The notes under the pieces were generated by a model, which was given only the letters and a program-made list of their open reading frames with translations, was not told the origin of the DNA and ran no database searches. Of a stretch of 64,000 nucleotides of DNA, positions 1-12,179 are shown piece after piece. Position numbers and translations under genes: made by a program. The DNA is from Saccharina japonica (Eukaryota > Sar > Phaeophyceae > Laminariales > Laminariaceae), in NCBI GenBank assembly GCA_008828725.1, contig MEHQ01002939.1:124001-188000 (forward strand), in the 5' to 3' direction. Each line of letters opens with the position of its first letter. Position 1 is the stretch's first letter.

Positions 1-3000
1 AGAGCACCACACCCTGGTCGTGACGCAGTACGGCGATGTCAAGGCCTTCGGACGCGGCAGGGAAGGCCAGCTCGGGCACAGCGAGGGCTCGAGGCTGGAC
101 ACAGACGTGCCGGGAAAGGTCAGTGGTATCTGTTGGCGGTGTAGCACTTTGTCCGGCATTAAACTTCATGTATACGTACTGCTGCTGCTGCCCTTGCATA
201 TCCGGACTGGTTGGTACTGGTAAGTCTTGGGACCTTGGATCTTAGATTTACATCAGTAGGTCGTGATATTATACTACTGCCTGTGCTGTTGTTCTTGGGG
301 CGCTGTGATGGAGGTTGCTCGTGCAGTCCTACGCGGTAATATGGGCATTCCTTGCTCGTGCAGTTGTTCGTCCCGATGCCACGTGTCACGTGTTTTTCCG
401 CGGTACTGGCAGTGCGTTGAGCACGTGTGTGAGTGGTGAGTGGGTACCGGGGGAAGGGTTGGACAGGAGGAGCGTAGTTGAAAGGTGTGCTTACTTCTGA
501 TGACGATACGCTTGTGAGAGGTTCGCGGGAGGGTTCGAACAGAAACGATACGTCTGGTCGGAGATTTGTGCCAACCCTTGTTGACAAAAGGGCCAACCCC
601 ATTTATCAGCTGTAGTAGTATTGGTCGGTATCAATTTTCTTCGCCTCAGCGCCATGCGAGCGTTCGACCCGTATTTCCATTTTTTTAAACAAGTTCGTTT
701 TTTTTGTTTTTTTTTGTGTCGACGTTGTTGTACCAAGGGTGTGTTCACGAAAAAACAAAATCCGAAACGATTGGTGCTTTTTTTTCCCCCCCGAAGTCTA
801 GACAGCCGGGGGGGGGGGTGTCGTACTAAAACCAACTTGATTTTTTTTTTAATTTGTTTTGCCATTTTTTTGGAACTTCGTCGGGAACCCCACCCCACGA
901 GTTTACTTTGCGTTCTGACATTTTTAGGCTTGTGGTGCCGTTTTTCTCTCTCTTTTTTGTCCTGTGCCTTCGGTCATACGTACATACATATCATACATAC
1001 ACACATACATACATACATAGCGTCGGCAACCAGCTTGATCGCGCATGGTGAGCGCTTCGTCTTAAAGCCTCAGCCTCTCCCCGTCTTCGTATTCCTGCCC
1101 GTTCTATACATGATACGGACGATGCGCTTGTGGCGCGCGACGAGCAGGTGGAAGGCCTCTCGGGTGTGACGGTGGTCGCCGTGGCCTGCGGGGCCTTCCA
1201 CTCCCTGGCGGTGACGTCGTCCGGCCGGCTGTACGAGTGGGGCTTGATCCACACGGAGCCCGACGTGGTCGCGGGGCAGGTACGCACGGCATGCATCTCC
1301 GCCCGGCTTATAAAAGTAGACGGGATCCACTTCACACATGATAAGCTTACGCCTTGTGCCGAAGAATCGGTCTTAGAAGTGCTACATGTAGTCCTGTGAA
1401 ACATCGCAGGGCTTCCCGGATGCAGGCAGCTGTGATAGCGGGCAAGGAGACGAGAAATGAAGGTCGCATCCGCCTACAATATTGGAATACGTAGCATTCA
1501 TGTAATTCCACTTCCGTGTGTTTTTTTTCGCACGCGCACGTCTATAAATGTCGGCACGCCCTTGCCAAGGGTGTTCTATGTGCGGGGCATGCTTCAGAGG
1601 TTTGCCGATTGACTTCCACTAGTATCCTCTGCGCGTCGTTTCTCGTTTGTATCCTCTGTGCGTCGTTTCTCGCGCCTTGGAAAAAAACAATTTACCTTTT
1701 TCTACTGCTGCAGAAATGATCCCACACTACTTCCAAGTAGTTTGTCCCCAAAAACACGGGTGCAGTTCTGTATATTGAGAGGGCTTGATTATTTCGCTGC
1801 TGCAGTTGTTTTCCCCATACAGATAGTACAGGACACCTATTAAGAAAACGAACAAGGCTGAGATTCGCAGAAAAATAAGAAATTCGGGGGACGTTATACT
1901 GCTGAAGTTAGTTTCGAACGCCCGCCCTTTTTTTTTCAAAATAAGAAATCCAGCCTGGACCGGGTTTCCTGCTTCTTAGTTTGGTGTCCGGTACATTTTT
2001 TTGTGGTTCTACGACCAAAAACAAAAAAAAAAAAGTATCAAGAATCGCCTTAATTGCACGCCGGCTTGTTCAACCGCCATGCTTGTCCTTCAGAACTATT
2101 ATTTTTTTGGCGATCGACGAACGAGGTGAAGGCAATATGTCCGACCAGATTTGTCGTCGATGCAACGGAAAACCGCAAACGACGAGACGTGGTGACCGAA
2201 GCGTGCAGCAACCAGACTGTATTTCATATTTCATAGGATTCCTTATTGACGCGAGTGCCTACGCATAGTACAGTAGGTTGAGTATTTTTGTCCAATGAAA
2301 CGTGGATAGCGTTCTCAAGGGGTTAACGGCCGTTTCGCTCGGTCTGTGCCCGCACCCTCCCCAACCTACCTACTGTCCCAGGCGGTTACGGACAGGGAGT
2401 TGATGGCTCTCACGGGGCCGTCGCAGTTGCACAACAACCCCGACCTGCACCTGTCCAGGGTGGCGGCCGACAGTGCGCGGAGGTGGCTCACCGCGGCAGA
2501 CGCCGAGCCTGGCGATGACTACATGAGCGGAGAAGAGGAAAACCAGGATGACGGGGAGCAAGTGTTGATGTGAGAAACTTGGGGAAGAAAAACGAAACGT
2601 TCAAGTTTTCGCCTATTCGGAAGTTATTTTTGAAGATATTTGTGTGTGTATGTTATTAAATGTTTGTGTATGAGGCATGCCTGTGGCTGCTGTTTCCCCC
2701 CCCGCTATTTTATGTAGAAACGGGCGGACGTTGGTAGTTGAGACAATATAGGCTCTGGCTAATCAGAGAGGATAACACTTCTCGCGCAAGATGGATTTGG
2801 AGATGAAGCCGCTCTTGGCCATTGGGTTTGCTCCAGTCTGTGCCCGCTCTGTCTTTTTCTGTCTCCTCTCTCTGTGCCTCTCACTCTGTCTCCCTCTCCC
2901 TCTCCCTATCCGAGGCGGCTAAGCTTGAGAGTATGCGATATCTGACTTATGACACCCTCTCTTTTTTTGTTCTTGCTGATTGTTCTCTTCAAATTAATAT

Positions 3001-6000
3001 CTGGCTTCACCTCCTCGTTGCATTCAGCTAGGATCCTCATCCCGGAACCCCCCTCGCCCCTCCCCCCCCCCCCCCCCCTACGCCGTGTTAGGCAACGGTT
3101 GATGATGGGGAGACTGCCCACTCGTGGCCGGCACGCGGTTCCTCGCCTCGTGGTGTCCCTCCAGGAGATGCGCGTCACCTCGGTCAGCGCGGGGTACTCC
3201 CACTCTGTGGCCGTCACCGACCAGGGCAGGGCCTTCTCTAGCGGCCAGAACGACCGGGGACAGGTGCTGCATCGTGATTGGTCGGGAGCTTCTCGTAGCT
3301 CATTGAGAAGTTCCCGCTCGACTAGTGTCCGCCCTCTCGCGAACGATATATCTGAAAAAAAAACTGAGTAGAACACAGAGTAAGGGAACTGTACGTATTA
3401 ATAGTATTTTAATATTTTGGGAGGTTGTTATTTGGATGCATCTTTACTTATTCGTTCCTCGATATCGGGAGGCGTTTTTTTTCTGTCGCGTGTTTTTTCT
3501 TGCCCCCCCCCCACTCACAATATACCATACCGACACGGCGCTAGTTTTCGAAGGGATGCGCAGTCAATGGTCAAGTGTCTAAGGCAAGCAACCATTGGTC
3601 CCCCCCCCCCCCCCCCCCACCTGCGCGCTTGGTGCTAGCAATGTCTGCCTGGTCGGTGAGAACCGGACATGCTCCGTCCCGGCATTGTAGGGATGCGAGG
3701 GTCTATGGTCATACGATGACGGCCATGCATGAAAATGAAGTACACCCTCCCCCCACCTGCCCACCCGCTCGCCCGTGCGTTTGCAGCTGGGACTAGGTCA
3801 TCGCATTCACAGCGGGAGTTTTCGAGAAGTCGTGGGAATGGGTGGCCGTTTCATCCTAGAGGTCCGTACAAGCCGGCACGACGACGCCACCCCTTTTTCG
3901 TGGGGTTTCGATGTTTTCGTCTTTTGCGGACGCTGGGCAGTATGTTTTCGCTTGACTCGCTGTCGATCCATTGTTTTTTGTATCATGCACACGCCTCGCC
4001 GGTTCACGCACAGCTGCAGCAGTAGTTCTGGTTTAGGTATCGCACATGGCGTAACTGTATGTTTTTGTTTTGTATACCGTTTGATCAAAAGTGCGGCTTG
4101 CCCAGATCGTAATCGTCTCTCTCATTTATGTTCGAGTATGCCGTATATGGTGTCGCTTTTTCTTCTGGTGAACCGCTCAAAACGTTGTTTGAAGGTTGAC
4201 TGCTCGTCGACGTCTGATCTGACATAGGTTACGTTCCTTCAATATGTACCATATTAATGGTTTCTTGAGATGAGCGACGATTGGCTGACATGTTTTTTTT
4301 TGTATTTGTTTTTCGTTCGGGGGTGCGACTTGCAACACCCCCCTCCTGCAGGTGGCGTGTGGCGAGCAACACAATCTCGCCCGTGCCCTGCAGTCGAGGA
4401 AGTCGTTGTCCAACGACCAGCAGGCGGAGCTGTACGTCTGGGGCGGCGGGCGCCTGGGGCAGGTGCGCGATAGAATCCGTCTGCTACCCTGGCTACCATC
4501 CTCAGCTGTCACTGGTCTCCCCGTTTTTACTGTGAACCGTAACCGTTCGCCACCTGACTTCACTACAAAATCTCTAACCCGTGCCCGAGGACCCGAGGTC
4601 CTGTTTTGCTTCCCGCTGGAGGCTACCGGTGCGACACGCACACCTCCCCTTGGTCGTCGTCGGTTCTTCGCGCAGCCTATCGAACAGCCCGCTGGCCACA
4701 CCGCACATGCTATCACACACCCCCCCCCCCGCTCCACTCTGTCTCGAAAGGGATGCGTGGTCAATGGTCAAATGACTAAGGCAAGCAACAAGTGAGTACG
4801 CCCCCGTTCTCTCGCCCTCCGTCCTTGTCTGCTTCCCTTGATGCTCTCGACGGCGCTTCTGCCTCTTTCAGCTCGGGTTGGGAGCTGCATCCACCCGCCT
4901 CACACCCACCCACAACCCCTTTTTGAGCAATGTCGGGGGCGGCGTCGTGAGCGTTAGCGCTGGCGCGAATCACTCGGTATGTGCCGTCGCCAGCGGGTGG
5001 GTAATGAGCTGGGGACATGCCGAGTACAATCAGCAGGGAGTTGCAGGTGAGGAGGCCTTGTTTTGTTTTGACTCACATTGCGATTGTGTAATGCGCTACG
5101 ATGACCATCGCGGTGAGCGAAGCGAATTACCGTATGCGGATTTTTCCAAGTCGTTTCACGTATTGCCGCCCGGGTACTTCAACTTGGAGGCGAATTACTC
5201 CGTTTTAGGAGCCAGCAGGTGAAGCAGACGTCAAAGCCGCACGGGTTTGTTTCTCTACGATTACTCTAACCCCGAGGGAGCCTTCGTGCATTCGGCAAGA
5301 TCGTTTTATCTGCGTCTGCCACAACTGCCGCAGGCAGAGAACTGCCTCTGCTGCGCCTCGTCTCTCGTTATTTTGAGTGGTAGTGTCCAGACGGCTAACG
5401 GGTGCGTCTTCAGCGGAATAACATCTACCGAAGCAGCAGCGTGACTGTCGCTCGAGGCTAACAGCAATGCCGATTACCGTCCCTCTTTAACCCTAGCGCC
5501 CCCCCCCCCCCCCCCCCCTTTTTCTCTGTGTTCTTCCGATCTAGTTGTGGCGGGCGCCGACCTGATGGGGGATGGGAGCGGCCACGGCCACGGCTACTTC
5601 AGGGTGCCGCGGGTGGTGTCCGGGCTTGTCGGGAGGCATGTTGTCTCCGTCCACTGCGGGAGCAACTACACGCTCGCCGTTGACCGCGCGAGCGTAACGC
5701 ACAGGTATCGACCTGCCCGCTTCAGCCACTTCGCACCGTTATACAAATAGAGCTTCCTCGCGCCGCCGCCGGCTCCGCGTCCATTGTTCCCCTTCATCGC
5801 TCCTTCGTACGCGATACCTTGCCCTGTCGAAAAAAACTCGCCAGTATTCCATTGCGTTGCCTCACATAACCCCCACGGTTCCCTGTCCCTCGTGTTTCGA
5901 CCCCCCCCCCCCCACCCGCTTGTGTCGCCGCACGCATCGTTCAGCTTCGGCTGTAACGATGGAGATGCCCTGGGTCGTGGCTGGCAAGGAACGTACGACC

Positions 6001-9000
6001 CCTCGCCGGGCCGAGTCTCCTCCCTCCCGGGCGTGGTCAACATCGCCGCCGGCGCGAGGCACGTTGCGGCGATCACCATCGAGGGGCACGCCGTCGGCCG
6101 CCACCTCAGACCTCTCGTTGGCGACGAGGATTCCGCGGATGTGGCGCTTCTCGCCCCCGATGCTGCGCTCCGTGGCGAACCTGGTGCGTGTGAAAGTGAA
6201 TAGTCAAAAGTTAAACGTTCGAAGAGTTATGCGTTCGATTTGTTGTTGTTGTTGTTGTTGGTATCGGTGTTGGTGTTGGTTTTGGTGTTGGTGTAGGTGT
6301 TGGTGTTGGTATTGGTGTTGGTGGTGTTGGTGCTGGTATTGTTGGTGCTGGTGTTGTTGTTGGTGTTGCGTGTGAAAGTGAACAGTCAAAAGTTAAAAGT
6401 TTGATTTCTTGTTGTTTTTGGTGGTGGTGGTGGTGGTGGTGGTGGTGGTGGTGGTGGTGTTGTTGTTGGTGTTGGTGGTGTTGGTGTTGTTATTGTTGTT
6501 GGTGTTGTTGTTGGTGTGTTTGGTATCGGTGGTGTTGGGTTGATGATGCTGTTGCTGCTGCTGCTGTTGCTGTTGTTCATGTTAATCTTGAAACTTGGCA
6601 ACTGTTTCACGAGATTACGCCGCGTTTTCCTTGAGCTGAGGCGCGTGTAGAGGCGTGGTATCGGCCCGGCTGGTAGTGTTTGGAGGTGGGAGAGTGATGT
6701 TGGGAGAGGTGATGGGAGAATACAGGTTTTCCTGAAGTTCAGTCCAACGCCTAGCGCGGGAACCCTCAAGAATGCATATCGGAAACGGAAGTTGGAGCCA
6801 GGTGCTCCGCTGTAGGTCGTTTTTGCTCTCGTGGATCCCTACCAGAGCCACCCGATAGACCATAGCGTCAGTGAATTCTTGTAAGCTGGTATGCGGGTGA
6901 GGAAAGACGTTCTCGGTCAGCCAAGCCCAGGCGTTTGTCTGGTACGATTGTTTCTTGGCTCGAGGTAAGTTCTCTGGTTCAAACGCTGGTTGAATCCACG
7001 GACGCAATCCCAAGGAAGTAACTGCAACAGCGGCCGTTTTCTCCTCCCCTCCCGGCTGCCTTTCTCCCCCCTCGCCCGTGCAGGTTTTCCTGTCCACATG
7101 TGTGTCATCTCCGCTCGGTGCCTGTACCTCGCGGGCTACATTAAAGCCTCTCTAGAGGGGGCCGAAGACGAAAGGCGGGACGGCAGCTTGCCGCAGCACA
7201 GCAGCGACAGCGAACTTCTGAAGACGGCGACTTTTTTTCTGGAGAACGCCACCGCGGATGCCGTCGGCCTCTTGGTGCAGTACCTGTACACGGACGAGAT
7301 CCGCTCGGACGTTGCCGGCCAGACTCTTCTCGCGCTAGCAGGGCTTGGACAGGACTTGCTTCTGCCTAGGTGGGTGCTGTGGCCGCAAGCGCGGGAGGCG
7401 GAGGGAGAGAGGGAGCGACGGAGAGGGGGGATGTACTCATGTCGTGCACGGCCGTAGTCGTATGACCATAGACCCTCGCATCCCTACAATGCCGGGACGG
7501 AGCATGTTGGGTTTTCACCAACCAGGCAGACATTGCTTGCACCAAGCGCGAAGCGCCGTGAGGTATTGGGCGAGTCGCATGGAGGTTGAGCTGCATCCTG
7601 CTAAGAACTGCCTGTGAGGTGGACTTGCATATGGACGACAGCCTCCAATGAATTGGTTTAATTTCTGGTGTGGGGGGGCATGATGAACGTGTTTGTACAC
7701 GTTGTCTCAGAGCGAATACTTGGTATTTGTCACAGTGGAGGTGTTTGACCCGCAGCCCACACGGCGTTGAACATTCAGAGAGGGCAATGCGTGGGAGTAT
7801 GCCGCATTCGCTGGAATGCCGTTGCAGGCCCGCGCAGACACGATTATCAACCACACTCAAGAGAGATAATTCGCGTTTTTGCAAGCGTGTTGAAGACGGG
7901 CCAGCGTCGCCGGTAGCCTTGAGGGACTTTACCGCCGTGCGTATGCATGCATGTGGTCCGGTATTCTTGCCTCTTTTGACGCGCGGATGCCGAGAGAAAC
8001 GATCCTCTGCGGCTGTTGGTCGTCATAGCATTGGGCCTTCTCTTGTACAAGAGCGTTAAAAACAATTGTCCACCGCTCGCGTTTACCCATCTGTTATGTT
8101 TCCCGTTTCCTCGCCGCACGCAAAACCTTCATCCAGGTTGGAGATGCTGTGCGTCCAGGGCCTCCCGTACTCGCTACGCCGCAGGTGAGCCTCACCCCCT
8201 CCATTTCAGTACGAGTACGTAAGCCATCCCGCCGATGAAAAGTGTGCTCAGACACTCACAGACTGCCAGACACACGGGTACTAGGGAGCCTGTGGCATTC
8301 AACCAAACAAGGGAAACTCTCACCTCTCCTTAGAGTCGCAAAAAACAGAGCCATGATCGGAGAAAGCACACAACCTACACTGCTCTTTCTTGCACCCCAC
8401 TTGCAAGTCGCTTGAGGTACAGTAGTATATATGGTCCACGAGCGAGTCCTTCCTTCCCTCCGCCGCCCGCCTTGTACTCCGCTTGAAAAGGCACCTACAG
8501 CGTAGCGCCGGGGCCGCACGCGCCACATCGAGCGTCGTTGAGGTACCTCGGTCGACGTTCGAACAAGAACTGGGAAGGCTCGCGGGCAGGAGCATCCACT
8601 CCGACGTGTTGCTGGTGAGAAAAATAATACCGGCGCGTGCGGAACGAACAATCCTTCGTCCTCTTCCGCGCTATGTACCTGGACATGTTTCGTTCCTTTT
8701 TTCGCGTCTCGTTTTTCGTTTTTGGGATTTTTACCGACTTCAGTCAAGCAAAAGATAAGAGCCTTAACCCATCATTTTTGTTTCTGTTTTCCTTTTTCTC
8801 GTGCGTCGTCACCTAAAGGTGCTGCCGGCATGGAACTGGGAGTTCCATTGCCATAAGGTGGTGCTGTGCACCTCTCCTTGGTGGCGTGCCCTGATGAGGG
8901 GGGGGTTTCGGGAGGGAGGTCGCGACACGGTTGACTTGTCGGGCCTGCTGCAGGAGGGCATCACCCGATCCGAAGCGCTTGAGGCGGTGGTCAGGTGAGG

Positions 9001-9760
9001 TCGCCCCGAGTGACGCTGGGCTCTGCTGAAAAGAGATCTGCTCGTGTTTTCTTACGTACTTCGTAGCAGGCTTCAGAGCTGCCACACAACCGTTAAGTGC
9101 GCCTCCTTTCAGTCTTACTCGTCGTGGAAAAGCAAGAGAGCCGCCATGCACCGCGGTGTCGATGCCTCTGAGTACGACAGCGTTATTTCAGACATGCCTG
9201 GTGTCGAAGCCGCCAGTTTTACTGTTCGTTACGCCTGAACGCCTCCAAATCACCGAATTGCCTAAATTGGCTCCCTAGAATCCCCAGAAGCACTCGACGT
9301 TGCCCGACTTTGGCGAGCCAATTTGTTTGGCCCCTGCTTCGTTCTGCCGTAATCTCGGTGCAGAGGTAGCCCAGGTTGCGGGTTATTTTTTTGTCTCCGT
9401 GAAAGTCTGCGCTTGCTGTATTCGTGCATAGTGCATTCCGCCGCTTTTTCTTCTGACGCATCGACCCCAAATCTCCCTCTATCCCCATCGCTGAACGCAA
9501 CCAGACACGTGTACACGAAATCGGCTGACAGCGTGGTCAACATGGACCCCTCTACCACGATGGAGGTGGTCATACTCGCTGAGTTCATGGTTCTCCCCGC
9601 GCTCATCAGCGCCTGCCAGTGCGAATTGGCGCGCTACGTCGACACGGACAGTGCCCCCTACCTCGCCAGCTTCGCCAACAGGTACCGCCTGCTGAAACTG
9701 GAGAGTCTTTGCCAGGAGAAGCTTTATGACAAGGCCGACTCGTCCACGGTGGCCCACTAG
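1..9760 (+). CDS. RCC1-repeat protein with two BTB domains (5'-partial)
   Basis: Fourteen exons join in phase: 1-118 (codons from base 2), 1148-1279, 2382-2569, 3092-3263, 3787-3861, 4352-4462, 4872-5046, 5545-5704, 5945-6183, 7084-7369, 8137-8184, 8491-8614, 8819-8994 and 9505-9760 (TAG stop), giving about 752 residues; the start lies left of the window. The first nine exons carry RCC1 beta-propeller blades, with recurring GRGREGQLGH, ACGAFHSLAV, SAGYSHSVAVT and CGSNYTLAV. A first BTB fold spans the 6183/7084 junction (DVALLAPDA, then FPVHMCVISARC and VQYLYTDEI). A second follows from 8491 (HSDVLL, then FHCHKVVLCTSPWWRALM and HVYTK). RCC1-BTB proteins usually act as substrate adaptors for CUL3 ubiquitin ligases; that role is inferred from family knowledge. 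All exon phases agree, which is strong support for the model. Introns carry several dispersed repeats. No regulatory signal is visible. Confidence 0.85.
1714..1800 (+). repeat. Dispersed repeat with core CCAAGTAGTTTGTCCCC
   Basis: This intronic segment contains AGAAATGATCCCACAC followed by CCAAGTAGTTTGTCCCC. The same core recurs at 23052-23128, 23452-23516, 31163-31262 (inverted) and 50700-50790 (inverted), so it is a dispersed family. No coding capacity is visible. Confidence 0.6.
2058..2225. repeat. Dispersed repeat, copy 1 (partner at 53020-53165)
   Basis: The segment around GTCGTCGATGCAACGGAAAA, with flanking CTTGTTCA and GTGCAGC blocks in the same order, recurs diverged at 53020-53165. 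This copy lies in an intron of the RCC1/BTB gene. The class is unknown. Confidence 0.45.
3549..3760 (+). repeat. Two adjacent poly-C-tailed repeats (short then long form)
   Basis: A short member (GGGATGCGCAGTCAATGGTC, then AAGGCAAGCAACC) ends in about 18 C at 3600-3618. A 5'-truncated long member follows directly, with GCTTGGTGCTAGCAATGTCT, then CCGGCATTGTAGGGATGCG, ending GAAGTACACCCTCCCC. Both sit in one intron of the RCC1/BTB gene. Other members are listed separately. Confidence 0.6.
4731..4806 (+). repeat. Short poly-C-tailed repeat
   Basis: GTCTCGAAAGGGATGCGTGG, then TCAATGGTCAAATGACTAAG, ends in GTGAGTACGCCCCC. It is nearly identical to the copies at 21818, 50239 and 54981 and lies in an intron. 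Confidence 0.65.
6184..6570. repeat. Compound TTG/TTGGTG/TGG microsatellite in an intron
   Basis: The intron holds (TTG)n at about 6240, an irregular TTGGTG array to 6362, then (TGG)n at 6419-6462 and mixed repeats to about 6570. A unique segment reading GCGTGTGAAAGTGAAYAGTC followed by AAAAGTTAAA occurs at both 6186 and 6368, so one block is duplicated together with its flank. Confidence 0.85.
7428..7672 (-). repeat. Long poly-C-tailed repeat, inverted copy
   Basis: Read on the minus strand this runs from CACACCAGAAATTAAA through CTTAGCAGGATGCAGCTCAA and CGGCATTGTAGGGATGCG to ACATGAGTACATCCCCCC. It matches 22128-22392 and the start of 59870-60232. It lies in the intron between the first and second BTB exon groups. 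Confidence 0.7.
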
Positions 9761-11975
9761 AGAGAAAGGGCTAGAGAAGGTTCCAAAAAAACGTGGACCA
9801 GTTTGGGCTTTGCCACATCGCTCGCCGTGTTTCTTGCGAGAAACGGTGGCAGTATGCAGGGCATGTATGTGCGTGAGAGCACGGATTTGTCCTCTGGTGT
9901 ATGTGTTTGCACACAGCGTACAGACCACTATCCACAGTAGTAGTAGATCATCTGGGGTCCTAGCCTACCGTTGTGAGGTGTTCAGCAGCATGTTGTATAG
10001 CACAGGTCCAACCCAGAAAACATGTGCTGGGTCGTGCAGGTAGTTCGGTCCCTATCCTACCGACATCATGAGCTATAGATCATGCAGATCATACAGATCA
10101 TACAGATCAGGAATATATCCGCCCTTGACAGATCTAGATCATATACTGTAGTGGGGATCGGCGTTCTGCTCGATGTGTGTTATGTTGTGATTTTTTGCTG
10201 GTCTTGTGTTGTGTGCCGCTGATGGGTGGTACTGTCGGTGAGGCCGAACCGAAGCCCTTCTTGTTCTAGGGTGCCCGCTAGAAAGCTTTGCTCTATAGGA
10301 GTGGCTGTAGGAGCGCTAGGCGGGCGCCCATGAGCTTGTTTGAAGAGAGCTGCGAACAACCTGGTGTTACCTATAGAGCCTCGTATTATACGAGCCCTGT
10401 AGTGTGCGGATAGGCTCGGGCTTCCTCTCTGCTTTTGTTTTTTGTTTTTTGGCAGTTAGTGTGTCTGCCACGTTTGATAACGCGTGTTTCCCGGTGATCT
10501 CGACCAATAGGATTTTGCACTGGAGGCTAGTGTGAGTGGCAAGCTAGGATAGTTAGCGTTGGCCTTGGAGTTTACCGTTTTCCGGTTGCTTGTCCATGGC
10601 GTATTGGGGTGCGGTGTACTGTTGTGTGGCGGTTGTTAAGAGGCGCCTTGGGACGCCTTTATCTCTCGCAGGTTCTCGTCATTCTGTGGAATACGATGGC
10701 ATAATACCTGGTAGGCTTATTGTTTATGTTAGGTTGAGCTTGTTGTCGCGGTTTCCGCTATTACTAGCGGTTTCTACTTCTGGTTGCGTTGTGATTTATG
10801 GTTAGGACCACCCCTCCCTATAGTATGTGGCCTATTTTTTTCAGATGTCTCGTTCCGTTGCATTTTCTCCAAGTACCAAGTTGTACTTTTCTTTTTTGTG
10901 GTTTGACCGCACTTTATAGTTGCACTCTCTAGACGAGTTGTATTCCTTTGCCTCCTCGTGTAGAAGCCCACGTGTAACGAGGTCTTCCTTGGTTTTTTTC
11001 CTTCTCATATTTTTTACTAGTTATTATAGTGTTGTTTGCGGGAGGTGTACCCGAATGCCCCGGTCTTGTCTTTTGTGTGCCTGGGGGGTTACTCTCATAT
11101 TTTCTAGGATCGCTTATGGTACGAACGCATCGAACGACGACATATCGACACGGCGTCCAGCGAGTGGTGTATGCGAGTTTTATGTAGGCCGATATTGTGT
11201 AATGGGTGTAGGTAGTTTTGTCAATTATAATTCTCCACGGTTGTTGCGGCAGGGCTGCGACCAGGTATATATCACGCGTTTTTTTTTTGCCGTACGTGTA
11301 GAAACTTGCGCCGCCTGTTGAAGGCGGATTAATTGTGTTCTCGTGCGTACATAGCGTGTGCAGGCAGCATTACCACACGCATCCAACGTCGCCCGTTTTT
11401 TAATTGCGGTGGCAATCAAAGGGGGACTGAGAGGGATAAGTTATGCGCTGTGTTTTAAGAGTTTCCACGATCTAGGAGGCGGCGCTTTGGAGTTGCTTGT
11501 TCGTTTTCGGGGCGCGAGAAGGTGTGCGGTGTGTGTCGACGAGTCGGCGATTGCTTCTGTGCGCCTTACCAGCACGGTTGGAGTGCCTGCTATTTCTACG
11601 GGGAAGGAAGTGGCATTGCCAGTGTGTATTGTATCGGAGGCCCAGCGTACTTCAGAACTTCGGCCGGTAGGCCGGCCGTTGTGTGTACGTTAGATAGTTT
11701 TATCAGCAGTAGTGTTTTCTGCTAAAGTACCCGTGGTACAAAAAAAAAAGTGCAGCCCATAAAGCCTATTTGTTAGGCTGTAGAGCTCTTACCATAGTCT
11801 GTATGCACGCGAAATATATACAACAAACAGTAAATAATAAAAGCACTGACTGGTTCATCAACACGATGTATTTTTGTTGAACGTTTTTCGTCCGTGCGGA
11901 CTGATGAAACATCGCAACTTCCGCGGTTTTCCGCACCCGTTCGCTCTGAAGGTAAGCGTCCTCTCGGGGGGGTAA
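9761..11975. other. Intergenic region, no gene seen
   Basis: After the RCC1/BTB stop I see no convincing coding exon. A short tandem AGATCATAC array occurs at about 10067-10112. Open frames here are short and lack family resemblance. Confidence 0.5.
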
Positions 11976-12059
11976 GGGGGGGGGGGGGGGCGTCCTCATG
12001 TTTTACTTGCTTCAATCATTTGACCATTGACCACGCATCCTGTTCGAGACGGAGCACGG
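11976..12059 (-). repeat. Short poly-C-tailed repeat, inverted
   Basis: A plus-strand poly-G run at 11976-11990 is followed by the reverse complement of the short family (TTTGACCATTGACCACGCAT, then GAGACGGAGCAC). The poly-C tail therefore follows the ATGAG end in this orientation too, as in the plus-strand copies. Confidence 0.6.
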
Positions 12060-12179
12060 TTTTTACTCCTGTTAGGGACACGTCCAACGTTTAGGCGATC
12101 ATTCCGAGGTTTCCCCCCCCATTTGTTACTGTATTTGTTTTTGCTTTTTTTTCTTATCCCCTTCCTATGTCGCCTTTTG

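Noticed and set aside
6204-6769. His/Gln-rich and Pro/Thr-rich open frames
   Set aside because: Produced by the TTG/TGG microsatellite inside an intron of the RCC1/BTB gene.
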